From Alkaliphilus transvaalensis ATCC 700919 (GTDB lineage: Bacteria; Bacillota; Clostridia; Peptostreptococcales; Natronincolaceae): 64,000 nucleotides of DNA. The position numbers and the translations under genes were made by a program. The number at the start of each line of letters is the position of its first letter. Position 1 is the stretch's first letter. Location: positions 1 through 64,000 of the forward strand of contig NZ_KK211288.1 in the NCBI RefSeq assembly GCF_000621485.1, in the 5' to 3' direction. The notes under the pieces were generated by a model. It made no database searches and was not told the origin of the DNA. It saw only the letters and a program-made list of their open reading frames with translations. Positions 35,665 to 44,755 of the stretch are shown piece by piece.

Positions 35665-37185
35665 TTAATTTTTTTTCTTTAAACTCTTTATTGCCTCTAA
35701 TACTTCCCTACCAATCTGGTATTCTGGCGCGATTTCTACAGAACGTCTTGCATATTTCTCGGCCTTATCTAAATCGTCTAAATTAAGATAAGTTACCGCT
35801 AAATCACATAGAATAATGGGATGATTCAAGTCATAGGCTAAGGCCTTTTTGAAACTCTTTAATGCTCCCTCATAATCTTCCTTTTCCAATTGAATTGTTC
35901 CTAATCCTTCATATGCTTCAATAATATGTAGCTTTATCTTCTCATTTTTCTTTAGATCAGGACTTTTACTAATCAAGTCTTCAAAATATTTTACTGCATT
36001 TCTATAATCTTCGTCTTTATTATAGTTGATCCCCTTCCAAAGCAGTTGATGAATTTCATCTTGATTTTTTTCTTCGCTTATGGTTTCCCTCATTCTTCTA
36101 TAGGGATTGTTTTGTTTGTTTTTCAAAGAAAGTTCAAACAATCGATCTGATAAAGTTAAAAGTTCCTCTAAATTTCTTATTTTATTAACATAACCCTTAG
36201 GGATATTATTATAACCTATGTATGCACCTGCTAGGGTGAGGGCAATACTGGTTATGGTTTCAGCATCCTCTGTCATTAAGCAGTCCTTTAAAATTTTCTC
36301 ATAATCATTAGGATTTCTGCAGAAAATGTAAAGGGCTAATGGAAGAGATTCTAGTACATAAGAGCCGCTTCCCCATTCTTCTTGTAACTGTTTAATGTCT
36401 ATATCTTCTTCAATTGCCTCTTTTAAATCTCTAATAATGCGACTATATAAGTTGACAATTTCATTGCTTTTTCTTGTCCGATAAACCTTTGTTTCGATCC
36501 CTTTTATACTTTTCCCACATAAATCAATTAAATTTAAGATATCCTTTTTATCTTTAATTGTAAAGGGAGGTAAATTAGTTAAATAGGCTATAGCTGTAGC
36601 CTGAAGAATGCTTGAGGCAATGGCCATCTGATCCATATGGGTAATTGCAGCCTGCATACCCGCCATCAACTTTAAACTAGTAAAATCTCCATAGTTAATT
36701 AGGGCAGCGGGAGCACATCTAATCACTGCACCATTACCAGCAGACTCAATGCCACTTTTATACCATTCAACCCTTCTATCGTGATAATTTATGATAAATT
36801 CCTTCATCGTTTTTCCCATTGCAGTAATAGGGTACCTTATAAAACGATTCGCTAGGTCTTCTGGTTGAAATCCTTGGTTGATAATTAATGATTCTGCAAA
36901 CAAAATAGATAACTCAGTATCATCGGTTATGCTTAAGGAAATACTTCTCTTTTCCCCTTTTAATACATCATTAATATAATCTATTTCTCTAATATGTCTA
37001 ACATCTAAATAGCTTCCAAAGGCATCTCCAATAGCAATACTTACCATAGCACCTCTAATCTTGTTAATATATTCGATTTGAGGCAATGGAACTAAATTAA
37101 TATACTCACAGAATTTCATATAGTCGGGCATTCCACCGTTTTCAACAAAAAAATTATATGCATTTTCTAATGACATCGTGTACAT
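35665..37185 (-). CDS. ADP-ribosylglycohydrolase-family protein with TPR tail
   Basis: A 506-aa fusion. Residues ~40-355 are a DraG/ARH-type domain that removes ADP-ribose from proteins or related substrates. It has AIGDAFGSYLD, the metal site ITDDTELS, GNGAVIRCAP and a second acidic motif DAETITSIAL. The usual DxDT is DAET here, so one ligand is Glu. Residues ~385-506 form about three TPR repeats, for example AVKYFEDLISKSPDL and ALKSFKKALAYDLNHP. The start is ATG 37185, eight nt after GAGG. No ADP-ribosyltransferase gene is beside it. Confidence 0.88.
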   Translation of the reverse strand: MYTMSLENAYNFFVENGGMPDYMKFCEYINLVPLPQIEYINKIRGAMVSIAIGDAFGSYLDVRHIREIDYINDVLKGEKRSISLSITDDTELSILFAESLIINQGFQPEDLANRFIRYPITAMGKTMKEFIINYHDRRVEWYKSGIESAGNGAVIRCAPAALINYGDFTSLKLMAGMQAAITHMDQMAIASSILQATAIAYLTNLPPFTIKDKKDILNLIDLCGKSIKGIETKVYRTRKSNEIVNLYSRIIRDLKEAIEEDIDIKQLQEEWGSGSYVLESLPLALYIFCRNPNDYEKILKDCLMTEDAETITSIALTLAGAYIGYNNIPKGYVNKIRNLEELLTLSDRLFELSLKNKQNNPYRRMRETISEEKNQDEIHQLLWKGINYNKDEDYRNAVKYFEDLISKSPDLKKNEKIKLHIIEAYEGLGTIQLEKEDYEGALKSFKKALAYDLNHPIILCDLAVTYLNLDDLDKAEKYARRSVEIAPEYQIGREVLEAIKSLKKKN

Positions 37186-37307
37186 GGTATGCACCTCTTC
37201 ACTCTCACTATTTTCATAATATATTCTACAAAATCAATTTGATTTCCTGCAACAGTTCCCTAAAAAGCCTATATTCTCTTAAGTTTATCTTATCTCAAGT
37301 ATAGCTA

Positions 37308-37336
37308 TTGACAAGGGTTTTGATACATGTTATATT
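37308..37336 (+). promoter_or_regulatory. Sigma-A promoter of pyrBI
   Basis: TTGACA (37308-37313), 17-nt spacer, TATATT (37331-37336). Confidence 0.85.
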
Positions 37337-37363
37337 TTGATAAGATAAATATACCTTTAAATT

Positions 37364-37468
37364 GGTCCCGTGAGGCTAAAAAGGGTGCTTAGAAATAGGT
37401 AATTTTTTTTACTATTTCTTTCTTGTGTCTTTATACCCCTTTTGGTCCACTACCAAAGGGGTTTATTT
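37364..37468 (+). promoter_or_regulatory. First PyrR attenuator in pyrB leader
   Basis: PyrR-binding loop GGTCCCGTGAGGCT (37364-37377) in the usual flanking stem, followed by a terminator hairpin ACCCCTTTTGGT...ACCAAAGGGGT and T-rich tail (37435-37468). Confidence 0.85.
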
Positions 37469-37502
37469 ATGCTAAATTAATGATCAGATTTACCTTTAAT
37501 TT

Positions 37503-37560
37503 AGTCCAGAGAGGCTAAAAAGGGAGCATAGACTCCCACAAAAAACAAGGGAGGTTTTTT
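37503..37560 (+). promoter_or_regulatory. Second PyrR attenuator overlapping the pyrB ribosome site
   Basis: AGTCCAGAGAGGCT (37503-37516) is an excellent PyrR loop. CTCCC (37533-37537) can pair either with GGGAG at 37522-37526 or with GGGAG at 37549-37553. The latter is the pyrB Shine-Dalgarno itself, followed by seven T. PyrR-UMP binding should favour the second pairing, both terminating transcription and hiding the ribosome site. Confidence 0.85.
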
Positions 37561-37561
37561 T

Positions 37562-38488
37562 ATGACGCTAAATAACAGACACTTAGTGGACCCAAATGAT
37601 TTAACACTGGATGAGTTACATCAGATTATTGACTTAGGTTTAAAAATGTATGAAAACCCAAAGGCCTATAGGGAAATTTGCAAAGGCAAAATATTGGGTA
37701 CTTTATTTTATGAACCTAGCACTCGAACTCGTTTAAGCTTTGAATCTGCAATGTTAAGACTTGGAGGAACCGTATTAGGCTTCTCTGACGCCAATACCAG
37801 CTCTGCAAAAAAAGGTGAAAGTATTGCAGATACCATCCGTGTCTTAGATGACTATGCCGATATTTTAGTTATGAGACACCCCAGAGAGGGAGCCCCAAGG
37901 CTTGCCTCAGAATTTTCTACTGTTCCAATCATTAATGGTGGTGATGGTGGTCATCAACACCCTACTCAAACCCTAACAGATTTAATTACGATTCAAAAAT
38001 ATAGAGGCTCCATAGAAAACCTAAAGGTAGCCTTCTGTGGTGATCTACTTTTCGGTAGAACTGTCCATTCCCTATTAAAAACCTTAAGCCGATTCCCAAA
38101 CATAAGCTTTGTACTGGTTTCTCCACCAGAATTAAAAATCCCATATCACCTAAGAGACGAACTTTTACAGGAATACAAGGTAGAAATTATCGAGACTTCA
38201 TCTTTAGATGAATATTTACCTGAAATTGATATCCTGTATATGACCCGAATTCAGAAGGAAAGATTCTTTAATGAAGAGGACTACATTAAGCTAAAGGATA
38301 GCTACATTCTCAATAAGGATAAGTTAAAGAAGGCTAAAGAAGATCTTTTAATTCTACATCCCCTACCAAGGGTAAATGAAATTAGCTATGATGTAGATGA
38401 TGACCCACGGGCAAAATACTTTGATCAAGCTAAATTAGGAATCTATGTAAGAATGGCTCTAATGGCATTATTATTGGGGGTGGCTTAA
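37562..38488 (+). CDS. pyrB: Aspartate carbamoyltransferase catalytic subunit
   Basis: Second step of pyrimidine synthesis: carbamoyl phosphate plus aspartate to carbamoyl-aspartate. It is 308 aa. The carbamoyl-phosphate site [16 protein letters not shown], the 80s loop [24 protein letters not shown], and the aspartate-loop [10 protein letters not shown] are all intact. It is followed after one nt by the regulatory chain gene. Expression is governed by the PyrR leader immediately upstream; pyrR itself is elsewhere. Confidence 0.98.
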   Translation: MTLNNRHLVDPNDLTLDELHQIIDLGLKMYENPKAYREICKGKILGTLFYEPSTRTRLSFESAMLRLGGTVLGFSDANTSSAKKGESIADTIRVLDDYADILVMRHPREGAPRLASEFSTVPIINGGDGGHQHPTQTLTDLITIQKYRGSIENLKVAFCGDLLFGRTVHSLLKTLSRFPNISFVLVSPPELKIPYHLRDELLQEYKVEIIETSSLDEYLPEIDILYMTRIQKERFFNEEDYIKLKDSYILNKDKLKKAKEDLLILHPLPRVNEISYDVDDDPRAKYFDQAKLGIYVRMALMALLLGVA

Positions 38489-38489
38489 T

Positions 38490-38918
38490 ATGTTAAAGGT
38501 AACAGGTATAGAAAAGGGTATCGTAATTGACCATATTACTGCTGGTAAGGGATTAAAAATATTCCAAAAGCTTAAACTGGATAAAAATAATACTCAAGCG
38601 GTATTATTAATGAATGTTCCCAGCCAACAGCTACGCAACAAAGATATCATTAAGATTCAAGATGATTTAGATATCGACTTAAAAATTTTAGGATTAATTG
38701 ATCCTAATATTACTGTTAACTATATTGAGGGAGAAAAAATTCAAAGAAAGATGCAATTGTCTATTCCTGAAAAAGTAAAAGGCCTCTTTGAATGTAAAAA
38801 CCCCCGTTGCATTACAACGGAGGATCAATATGCAGTGGCGGAGTTCACACTAGTTAAGAATGGCAAAATACAATATCGATGCAATTATTGTGAAGAGCTA
38901 ACGGAGTATAAATTATAA
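38490..38918 (+). CDS. pyrI: Aspartate carbamoyltransferase regulatory subunit
   Basis: A 142-aa allosteric chain that binds nucleotides and, through a structural zinc, the PyrB trimer. The N-terminal allosteric domain begins VTGIEKGIVIDHITAGKGL. The C-terminal zinc site has four Cys (CKNPRC and CNYC). Its presence points to a dodecameric, effector-controlled enzyme, as in enterobacteria and some Clostridia. It starts one nt after the pyrB stop. Confidence 0.97.
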   Translation: MLKVTGIEKGIVIDHITAGKGLKIFQKLKLDKNNTQAVLLMNVPSQQLRNKDIIKIQDDLDIDLKILGLIDPNITVNYIEGEKIQRKMQLSIPEKVKGLFECKNPRCITTEDQYAVAEFTLVKNGKIQYRCNYCEELTEYKL

Positions 38919-38950
38919 AACTGAAGAAATTACCGCATAGCAAATTAGAA

Positions 38951-39110
38951 CAAAGTCTTCCTTCGGAAGATTTATATGATGACTTTAGGTGAAGAAACTA
39001 AGCGACTTACACAATTTAATCCATTAAATTGGTTATCTGCTTATGTTGAAACTCATTACGTAAAGTTCTCTTATTTTAATAATAATTAAAGTCGAACTTT
39101 CCTATTTGTT
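38951..39110 (+). repeat. Dispersed intergenic repeat, copy B (longest)
   Basis: 160 bp, CAAAGTCTTCCTTCGGAAGA to AGTCGAACTTTCCTATTTGT. The left end CAAAGTCTTCCTT and the reverse complement of the right end are related. It matches copies A, C and (inverted) D. Confidence 0.75.
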
Positions 39111-39114
39111 ATAA

Positions 39115-39166
39115 AAAAATCTGTTGATAAGTTTCTTCAAAGTCTAGAAACTATCAACAGATTTTA
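39115..39166. terminator. Bidirectional terminator between pyrI and GH18 gene
   Basis: AAAATCTGTTGATAGTTT-like arm pairs with AAACTATCAACAGATTTTA, with A/T runs at both ends. Confidence 0.85.
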
Positions 39167-39181
39167 TCTTTATCCCCAAAG

Positions 39182-40873
39182 TTATCTTATAATCTCTTCA
39201 TAGCTTTTCCCTCTTTTAATTATCTCATTTAAAGGGCCCCATACCTCTTGGATCTCAAAATCCTTTCGCCAAGCAGCGAATCCCGCTAAGTTATATTTCT
39301 CCACTAAAGTTGCCTTCAATGCTAAAGAACGCCCATCCTCTAACCATACTTTGTAGGTTTTACCATCCTTTAGATATTCAGCATAATATTGACCTGTTTT
39401 TTCATCCCACTCAATTTCTGCATCATTCTCTTCTAAAATTTCTCTAATTTGCTTCATCCCATAGGCCTTTGAGGATACACGCAGTTTTCCATTAGATTGT
39501 ACTTCCTCTTCCCATAATCTTGTATAAAAAGGAAGCCCCAGTAAAACCTTTTCTTCTGGTACCATTTGAAGGGTCTGTTGTATGCCCCTTTCTACCCAAC
39601 CTATAGAAGCCACAGAACCACTTTTGGGGCTTGAAGCCCAATGTTCATCATAGGTCATTACAGCTACATAGTCTACAATTTCCCCTAGTTTTATCCGATC
39701 ATATACCATAGACCAATTGGGGCTGGTAGATGGTATGGTAACATCAATTGAGACAACTAAATTCATTTGATGAAGTCTTTTGATTAGTCTCTCAACAAAA
39801 CTTGTAAAAGCAGCTTGATCTCGATAGTGAATATTCTCAAAATCTATATTAATACCATCCAGTTGATAGAGTCCACTATAAATTAAGATTTGCCTAATAA
39901 AATGATCCTGTGCTTCTTCACTAGCTAAAAAACTGCTGGTGAGATCTGGATCAAAACTATTAGTCACAAGCCCCCATATTTCATACCCTTTTTCCTTCAT
40001 ATCTTTAGCATATTGAAAGTTTCCTTTATTATCAATATTTCCTTCTTCATCGAGTAAATCAAACCAAGTTGGAGAAAAAATATCCACTGCAGCTATTTTT
40101 TCCTCGTTACTTCGATCCTTTGTATTAAGATAAACATAATCCCAAACCAAACCGATTTTACCAACAGGCTCCCATCGTTCTTTATTCTTAAATACCCTAG
40201 TTTCAGCAACTGTTAATTTAATATTTTCTTCTACAATATTGTTCTTTCTAAGGTAGCCCAATTCACCTGATTCAGTTCTAACAAAATAAAAGTGATCTAT
40301 TTCATCAAAAATTTTTACTGTTTCACCAACTTCTAGCCCAACAATTCTTTTCGCAAAAGTTTTAGGTTGATCAATTAAATAAGCTTTTTTGTTTAAAGTT
40401 CCTTCAGGGATGTTACTTTCTTTTTTGTCAATAATAACCCTTTCAGATTCTTGACTAAAGTTTATATGATAACCTAATACATCTTGTAAAGCGTTAATTG
40501 GTAAATAGGACTGTCCTTCAATTGACACAAGGTTAAATCTTAGGACCACTTCATTACCAGCAACATAGTCAGTAAGTTCTTCATTTTCAAATTGAAATAA
40601 CTCTGAATTAACTTTAATTAGAGCTTTATTTTTTTCTTCATTCATTTCCATATCAGAATATAGGAATTCTCTTACTGCATCAAAGGGCATATAAATTTCC
40701 CCATTTAGAACCCTAACCTCTGTCCAAATCGGTTGACCCTCCAATACTGGTTTACCCTTCCATTCCTCCCCATTGCTATTGAAGTTGCTACCTTCTGCCA
40801 TCCTAGTAAAGACCATTAACCCACTTGCCACCATTACTACCATCAAAAATGAAATTAGTAAGATCTTCTTCAT
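39182..40873 (-). CDS. Exported glycoside hydrolase family 18 protein
   Basis: A 563-aa secreted protein: signal peptide or anchor (LLISFLMVVMVASGLMVF), a Cu_amine_oxidN1-like domain (~45-150), an SH3-like segment (~165-215) and a GH18 barrel (~240-555). The catalytic motif is present as LDGINIDFENIH, with Glu as acid. GH18 enzymes of this build in spore formers (YaaH/YdhD-like) act on peptidoglycan or spore cortex. A cell-wall role is likely but inferred. AGGACAG-like ribosome site; single gene. Confidence 0.9.
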   Translation of the reverse strand: MKKILLISFLMVVMVASGLMVFTRMAEGSNFNSNGEEWKGKPVLEGQPIWTEVRVLNGEIYMPFDAVREFLYSDMEMNEEKNKALIKVNSELFQFENEELTDYVAGNEVVLRFNLVSIEGQSYLPINALQDVLGYHINFSQESERVIIDKKESNIPEGTLNKKAYLIDQPKTFAKRIVGLEVGETVKIFDEIDHFYFVRTESGELGYLRKNNIVEENIKLTVAETRVFKNKERWEPVGKIGLVWDYVYLNTKDRSNEEKIAAVDIFSPTWFDLLDEEGNIDNKGNFQYAKDMKEKGYEIWGLVTNSFDPDLTSSFLASEEAQDHFIRQILIYSGLYQLDGINIDFENIHYRDQAAFTSFVERLIKRLHQMNLVVSIDVTIPSTSPNWSMVYDRIKLGEIVDYVAVMTYDEHWASSPKSGSVASIGWVERGIQQTLQMVPEEKVLLGLPFYTRLWEEEVQSNGKLRVSSKAYGMKQIREILEENDAEIEWDEKTGQYYAEYLKDGKTYKVWLEDGRSLALKATLVEKYNLAGFAAWRKDFEIQEVWGPLNEIIKRGKSYEEIIR

Positions 40874-40914
40874 CTGTCCTCCCCCTTATTGGTTTGTTTC
40901 CGCAAACATCAAAA

Positions 40915-40952
40915 AAATTGACTCCTATTTAATATTATATAGGAGTCAATTC
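40915..40952 (-). terminator. Terminator of YczE-like gene
   Basis: AATTGACTCCTAT...ATAGGAGTCAATT stem followed on the minus strand by TTTTTGATG. Confidence 0.8.
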
Positions 40953-40995
40953 AGTTTCTAAAGGCTTTAGTATATGTTAATAATATCCACATGTT

Positions 40996-41739
40996 TTATT
41001 TGCTAAAAGTTGCCCTTTTGGGTTCTTGTATACCTGAAAGTTTATGATATAATTCAATACAATTAATATGTTTTCCACCCTTTGCATCGTATTTTCCTAT
41101 TTTAAAGGCCATTTGTACAGAAAAGCCTATGGTAGTGGCAGTAATAAGGGTCCCAATTCCTACTGGTCCACCTAAAAGATAGCCTATGATCAACACCGAA
41201 ATTTCTAAAATGCTCCTAATCATCCACACAGGTTTTTGGGTAATTTTAACTAAACCCTCCATTAAACCATCTCTAGGGCCTGCACCTAAACGAACCCTAA
41301 GATAAAAATATGAGCCCCATCCAGTAAGAATAACGCCAGTCAATAGCATTAAAACTTGACCAACAAAAGTATTAGGGGTTTTAATGATCCCTATGGCATC
41401 AATCATGTCTACCATCATTCCAATAAAGATCATATTGCAAAGACTTGCTAAACCTGGTACAACCCTTAGGAAAACCGTCAATCCTAAAATTACTAAACCT
41501 AGTAATTGCGTAGCCTGCCCTAAGGTTAAGGGCGTCCGATTACTGATCCCCATATGAAACACACCCCAGGGGTTCATTCCTAAACCAGCATCCCTCATTA
41601 ATATAATTGCAAACGAGTAAATTGCTAACCCAAAGAATAAAGTGGGTAGCTTTTTACTAAGTAACATCCATTCTTTTTTTTGCCAACTATTCACTGTCAT
41701 CCTTCTTTCATAATTATTTTTAGTCTCGAAATATTCCAT
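40996..41739 (-). CDS. YczE/YitT-like integral membrane protein
   Basis: A 247-aa membrane protein with about five helices and the family's GLGMNPWGVFHMGIS and LGAGPRDGLMEGL segments. Function unknown; YczE-type proteins have been linked to secondary-metabolite loci in Bacillus. The start is uncertain: the ATG at 41739 has no clear ribosome site, whereas a GTG at 41694 is six nt after GAAGG. Confidence 0.82.
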   Translation of the reverse strand: MEYFETKNNYERRMTVNSWQKKEWMLLSKKLPTLFFGLAIYSFAIILMRDAGLGMNPWGVFHMGISNRTPLTLGQATQLLGLVILGLTVFLRVVPGLASLCNMIFIGMMVDMIDAIGIIKTPNTFVGQVLMLLTGVILTGWGSYFYLRVRLGAGPRDGLMEGLVKITQKPVWMIRSILEISVLIIGYLLGGPVGIGTLITATTIGFSVQMAFKIGKYDAKGGKHINCIELYHKLSGIQEPKRATFSK

Positions 41740-41761
41740 TAATAATATTATAACCCTTAAC

Positions 41762-41832
41762 CAGGTATATTTAAAGATATTTAAAGATATTTAATGATAT
41801 ATTTAGAGATATATTTAGAGATATATTTAATG
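41762..41832 (+). repeat. AT-rich short tandem repeat
   Basis: Three ATTTAAAGAT-type 10-mers followed by three ATATTTAGAG-type 12-mers, in the gap upstream of the YczE-like gene. Confidence 0.8.
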
Positions 41833-41843
41833 AATAGGGCAGT

Positions 41844-42470
41844 TTAAGGAATAATTTTTTGATTAATTCCTTCCCATAGATAAAGGGATGCAATTGTGCG
41901 ATGGGGCATCCATATCTGACTGTACTCTTCTAACGCTTTCTTTTTAGGAAGCTCCTCCAAATCATAAATCCATTTTACAGCTCTTTTTAGTCCCAGATCT
42001 TCCATAGCAAAGACATCTAGCCTTCCCAACGAGAAAATTAAAAACATTTCTGCTGTCCATTTTCCAATGCCCTTCACCTTAGTTAAATTAGAAATTACCT
42101 CTTGGTCCGTTAGCTGATTAAATTCTGTAAGAATAATTTCTTGGTCTATTATTTTATGACATAAATCCTTAATATAAACTACCTTCGATCGTGATAGTCC
42201 AAAGGCCCTAAGGGCTTCCTCTTTCATTGCTAAGATTCCTTCTGGTGACAGTTCTCCACAACCTTCTTGGAATCGTTTCCAAATGGTGGCTGCGGCCTTT
42301 ACTGATAATTGTTGCCCCACAATATTTCTACATAAACTTCTAAAATGGTCGGATGGTAACTGAATCTTCAAGTCTCCAATCATATTGATTAACTTAGCAA
42401 GCCTTAAATCTTTTTTCATAATTTCCTGTACTTCTTTAGAGTCTATTCTAAAATCAAATAAATAGTTCAT
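41844..42470 (-). CDS. HhH-GPD DNA glycosylase, AlkA-like
   Basis: A 208-aa base-excision enzyme of the 3-methyladenine DNA glycosylase II group. SLCRNIVGQQLSVKAA opens the glycosylase core; the helix-hairpin-helix is LTKVKGIGKWTAEMFL, and the catalytic Asp is in DVFAMEDLGLKRA. It lacks the N-terminal AlkA domain (E. coli AlkA is 282 aa). No C-terminal Fe-S cluster is present. The start chosen is ATG 42470, six nt after AGGAGG. Confidence 0.92.
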   Translation of the reverse strand: MNYLFDFRIDSKEVQEIMKKDLRLAKLINMIGDLKIQLPSDHFRSLCRNIVGQQLSVKAAATIWKRFQEGCGELSPEGILAMKEEALRAFGLSRSKVVYIKDLCHKIIDQEIILTEFNQLTDQEVISNLTKVKGIGKWTAEMFLIFSLGRLDVFAMEDLGLKRAVKWIYDLEELPKKKALEEYSQIWMPHRTIASLYLWEGINQKIIP

Positions 42471-42590
42471 CATTAACCTCCTAAATCCTATCTTAATCCT
42501 ATGGAATACTTAATAAGCAATTCACTGATCTTATTTAAATAATAGTATTCTATCATAAAAATAGCAAACCATTATAAATATCCCCATGAT

Positions 42591-42616
42591 AAGAGCGTGG
42601 ATCTCTCCACGCTCTC
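42591..42616 (-). terminator. Terminator of the M29 aminopeptidase gene
   Basis: GAGCGTGGA-GAGA-TCCACGCTC hairpin. The following T-run is short. Confidence 0.75.
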
Positions 42617-42638
42617 AATAATCTCTTAATTAATTATT

Positions 42639-43754
42639 TTATTTAAGATTCTCTGGGTTTAACCCCTTTAATTCATCAATAACAAATATTCCATCTTTTC
42701 GGATTAGAAGATCATCGAAATAGATTTCTCCTCCACCAAATTCTGGCCTTTGGATAAATACTAAATCCCAATGGACAGCAGAACGATTTCCATTGTCAGC
42801 TTCTTTATAGGCAGCTCCAGGTGTGAAATGGAAACTTCCCATAATTTTTTCATCAAATAATGTATCCTTCATTGGGTCTAAAATATATGGATTAACTCCA
42901 ATTGCAAATTCTCCGATATACCTTGCCCCTTCGTCGGTATCAAAAACACCATTGATTCTTTCTGTATCATTGGCAGTAGCATTGATAATTTTTCCGTCTT
43001 TAAACTCTAATTTAACATTTTCATAGGTAAATCCTTGATACATGGATGGTGTATTATAGGTGATATAACCATTAACAGAATCAATTATTGGTGCCGTATA
43101 AACCTCGCCATCAGGTATGTTTCTTCTGCCTGCACACTTAACAACTCCGATATCTTTAATGGAGAATTCTAGATTAGTGTCCTTGCCTGTAATTCTTACT
43201 TTATCGGTTTTCTTCATTAATTCTACTAATGGATTCATCGCTTCATCCATTTTAGCATAATCTAGGTTACACACATTAAAGTAGAAGTCTTCAAAGGCCT
43301 CTGTACTCATATTAGCAGACTGGGCCATAGAAAAATTAGGATATCTTAAAACGACCCACTTAGTGTTTTTAACTCGTTCTTGAATATGTACTGGCGAAAC
43401 AAATAATTCTGTATAGAGCTTAATTTTTTCTGATGGTACATCGCTTAATTCGTTACTGTTTTCTCCTGCCCTTAAGCCAATATAAGCATCCATATCCTTC
43501 ATTCTATCTAATTCATACTTTGCCATTAATTTTAATTGTTCTTCAGAAGTGCCTAATAATAATTCTCTTGTAAATAGATGACTCTTCACTGTAACAAAGG
43601 GAATACCTTCAGCCTTATAGGTTTCTTTAATTAAAGCTTGTACTAGCGGGTATTCCACTCCGATAGCTTCAATTAAAACTTTTTCTCCTGGCTGTAGGTT
43701 TACTGAATATTTTATAAGGTTTTCTGCTAATTGTTGTATTCTAGGGTCCTTCAC
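42639..43754 (-). CDS. M29-family aminopeptidase
   Basis: A 371-aa cytoplasmic metalloaminopeptidase (AmpS / thermophilic aminopeptidase family). Typical segments are LIKYSVNLQPGEKVLIEA at the N-terminus, NIPDGEVYTAP (Glu ligand), YIGEFAIGVNP and NRSAVHWDLV (His/Asp ligands). The start is taken as GTG 43754, eight nt after AAGGAG, rather than GTG 43763, which overlaps that site. It is a single gene. Confidence 0.92.
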   Translation of the reverse strand: MKDPRIQQLAENLIKYSVNLQPGEKVLIEAIGVEYPLVQALIKETYKAEGIPFVTVKSHLFTRELLLGTSEEQLKLMAKYELDRMKDMDAYIGLRAGENSNELSDVPSEKIKLYTELFVSPVHIQERVKNTKWVVLRYPNFSMAQSANMSTEAFEDFYFNVCNLDYAKMDEAMNPLVELMKKTDKVRITGKDTNLEFSIKDIGVVKCAGRRNIPDGEVYTAPIIDSVNGYITYNTPSMYQGFTYENVKLEFKDGKIINATANDTERINGVFDTDEGARYIGEFAIGVNPYILDPMKDTLFDEKIMGSFHFTPGAAYKEADNGNRSAVHWDLVFIQRPEFGGGEIYFDDLLIRKDGIFVIDELKGLNPENLK

Positions 43755-43931
43755 AATATCCACTCCTTATAATTTTTTATATCCTCTGAATTTATTATAT
43801 CATAAGAATAAAATAATATGGTAAAATATATTGATATTTGAGGAAATTGCAAAGTACCATCCCATTGCTATTTTTTACTGCAATTCCCCCATTTAAAATT
43901 ACTTCTTCAATTCATCTTTCCTAACACCAAG

Positions 43932-44246
43932 CTACTCTTTTGGAATAAAATTAATGCTTCTAACAGGAATTTCTGGTGGCGGTGAAGGGGGACCCGCTAA
44001 GGGGTGTCTCGGTGCATGAACAACTGTTATACTATTGAGTATGATTTCCTTTTCCACCAATTGATTTTCTCCGTTATATCTTTCTCTATATTCTGCCCGT
44101 GGGGTTACCACCGTTACTTCATGAGGGATTTCTGGGTCTGTAACCCTGGTTACTTTAATGTCTAATCCAAATAAAGTTACCTGAATACAATCTACTTGTT
44201 TTTTCTTTCCTATTCCAATTCTATTTAAAAATTCTTTAATAGCCAT
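43932..44246 (-). CDS. Conserved-looking small protein of unknown function
   Basis: A 104-aa, probably cytoplasmic protein. AAGGAGG six nt before the ATG supports it. The N-terminal helix (MAIKEFLNRIGIGKKKQ) is followed by beta-rich sequence, then a proline-rich tail (HPLAGPPSPPPEIP). I do not recognise a family. It is monocistronic and points away from the rubredoxin gene. Confidence 0.7.
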   Translation of the reverse strand: MAIKEFLNRIGIGKKKQVDCIQVTLFGLDIKVTRVTDPEIPHEVTVVTPRAEYRERYNGENQLVEKEIILNSITVVHAPRHPLAGPPSPPPEIPVRSINFIPKE

Positions 44247-44414
44247 GACAACCCCTCCTTATTTTATTTTATTCAAAAATTAAAATAGAAGTTCTAATTC
44301 AGTGTTTAAGTTTTCGATTATAGGGTATAACTTTATTGTATAATTAAGTGAAATCCTTCATATAACTATACAGACGGATTTTGCCTATATTAAAATTGAA
44401 AGGAGTAATGCAAT

Positions 44415-44573
44415 ATGAAATATCTATGTATACCATGTGGATGGGTTTATGATCCAGAATTAGGAGATCCAGATAGCGGAATCGAGCCAGGAACAGCTTT
44501 TGAAGATATTCCAGATGATTGGGTTTGTCCAGTTTGTGGTGTTGGTAAGGACATGTTTGAACCAGCTGAATAG
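44415..44573 (+). CDS. Rubredoxin
   Basis: A 52-aa one-iron electron carrier. The two Cys pairs are CIPCGWVYD (~5-13) and CPVCGVGKD (~38-46), with the usual [15 protein letters not shown] between. In anaerobes it feeds electrons to oxygen- or superoxide-detoxifying enzymes such as flavodiiron proteins, rubrerythrin or desulfoferrodoxin; none of these is in the window. GGAG lies nine nt before the ATG. Single gene with its own terminator. Confidence 0.97.
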   Translation: MKYLCIPCGWVYDPELGDPDSGIEPGTAFEDIPDDWVCPVCGVGKDMFEPAE

Positions 44574-44596
44574 TACATATAATAAATTAAATATCT

Positions 44597-44635
44597 AAAG
44601 GCTAAGCCCAGAAACTAATGGACTTAGCCTTTTTT
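44597..44635 (+). terminator. Terminator of rubredoxin gene
   Basis: AAGGCTAAG...CTTAGCCTT hairpin followed by TTTT. Confidence 0.85.
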
Positions 44636-44642
44636 ATAACCA

Positions 44643-44743
44643 ACAGCAAAGTTCGACTTAAATTATTAAATTAAGAGAACTGTAATAAGCTTCAACATAA
44701 GCAGATAGTTTAAACTTATGCCTTAATTCTATATGCTTAGGTT
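44643..44743 (-). repeat. Dispersed intergenic repeat, copy D (inverted)
   Basis: On the minus strand ATCTGCTTATGTTGAA, AGTTCTCTTAATTTAATAAT and AAGTCGAACTTTGC align with the right half of copy B in order. The left half is diverged. Confidence 0.7.
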
Positions 44744-44755
44744 ACTAAAAAACAA

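Noticed and set aside
43850-43910. Inverted repeat GAAATTGCAAAGTA...TACTGCAATTCC as a terminator
   Set aside because: Arms are imperfect, the loop is long and no T-run follows on either strand.
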